In this document: positions 63,883-64,000 of the stretch, piece after piece | How positions within the stretch are numbered: the stretch's first letter is position 1 | Layout: every line of letters begins with the position of its first letter | Program-made: the position numbers and the translations under genes | Notes under the pieces: model-generated | Database searches by the model: none | What the model saw: only the letters and a program-made list of their open reading frames with translations | What the model was told of the DNA's origin: nothing | Assembly: GCA_020632635.1 (NCBI GenBank) | Contig: JACKFE010000002.1 | Span: forward strand, 372,001 to 436,000 | Length of the DNA: 64,000 nt | Direction of reading: 5' to 3' | Source: Nitrospiraceae bacterium | Lineage (GTDB): Bacteria; Nitrospirota; Nitrospiria; Nitrospirales; UBA8639

Positions 63883-64000
63883 ATGCCACGTTTAGGAGTA
63901 AACATCGACCATATCGCCACTCTCCGGCAGGCCCGTGGGGGGTATGAGCCCGACCCCGTCATGGCCGCCTCGTTGGTACAATTGGCCGGGGCCGACGGTA
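63883..64000 (+). CDS. pdxJ: Pyridoxine 5'-phosphate synthase, 5' part only
   Basis: From the ATG at 63883 the frame reads LGVNIDHIATLRQARGG, then EPDPVMAASLVQLAGADG, which is the N-terminus of PdxJ with the phosphate-loop and substrate His of the TIM barrel. It joins 1-deoxyxylulose 5-phosphate and aminoacetone phosphate to pyridoxine 5'-phosphate. The rest lies beyond the window. It is divergent from the PLP-using aminotransferase operon. Confidence 0.92.
   Translation, partial: MPRLGVNIDHIATLRQARGGYEPDPVMAASLVQLAGADG

Overview
The window most resembles a chromosome segment of a Nitrospira-like bacterium (phylum Nitrospirota). This is an inference from gene content, not a database result. 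The supporting points are a Gram-negative envelope gene set, a Rieske protein beside a cytochrome b carrying a fused cytochrome c domain, a phosphoketolase plus acetate kinase pair, and one long operon for threonine and citramalate synthesis ending near IHF-alpha and a MerR regulator. Base composition is moderate, with AT-rich gaps at about 21.0-22.5, 23.8-24.3 and 48.0-48.6 kb. No rRNA, CRISPR array, intact insertion sequence or integrase is visible.

Layout. 1-7.2 kb: an edge-cut macro-domain gene (minus), a LuxR-type regulator, a TRL-like lipoprotein, a frameshifted outer-membrane barrel closed by a strong terminator, a HerA/VirB4-like ATPase, and small envelope or stress proteins (DUF2780, DUF2959, GlsB/YeaQ). 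7.4-21.0 kb: a five-gene envelope operon made of an AsmA/YdbH-like protein, a YdbL-like lipoprotein, a 2596-residue exported propeller-TPR-CHAT protein, an SH3 protein and an M48 metalloprotease. 21.0-22.5 kb: an AT-rich islet with a PD-(D/E)XK-like protein and a DUF4258 pair. 22.6-30.4 kb: acetate kinase, an EEP-family phosphatase/nuclease, a Tat-exported YcbK-like protein, Rieske and cytochrome b-c, and phosphoketolase.

30.6-39.7 kb, mostly minus strand: MscL with a zinc ribbon, a pseudo-receiver, a DUF481 outer-membrane protein, a PAS-sigma54 activator, then a three-gene module of a Ras-like GTPase, an OmpA-domain membrane protein and a coiled-coil protein. 40.0-48.0 kb, plus strand: mutM, phoH, ybeY, ftsY, an M1 peptidase, a TolB-like propeller and a PAP2 phosphatase. 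48.6-51.4 kb, accessory: a metzincin with five 46-residue repeats, a HEAT-repeat protein, a glycosyltransferase remnant, and a toxin-antitoxin pair whose toxin is cut short. 51.5-54.4 kb: a lipid-glycan cassette (GT39, LpxB-N-like, GT2). 54.9-63.9 kb: tRNA-Pro(GGG), merR, ihfA, and the operon aminotransferase-hom-thrC-PGM-like-lysC-cimA, with the 5' end of pdxJ at the right edge.

The strongest candidates for undescribed biology are the envelope CHAT/M48 operon, the GTPase/OmpA/coiled-coil module, the repeat-metzincin plus HEAT pair, and the phosphoglycerate-mutase-like protein of the threonine operon, which appears to have lost its metal ligands.
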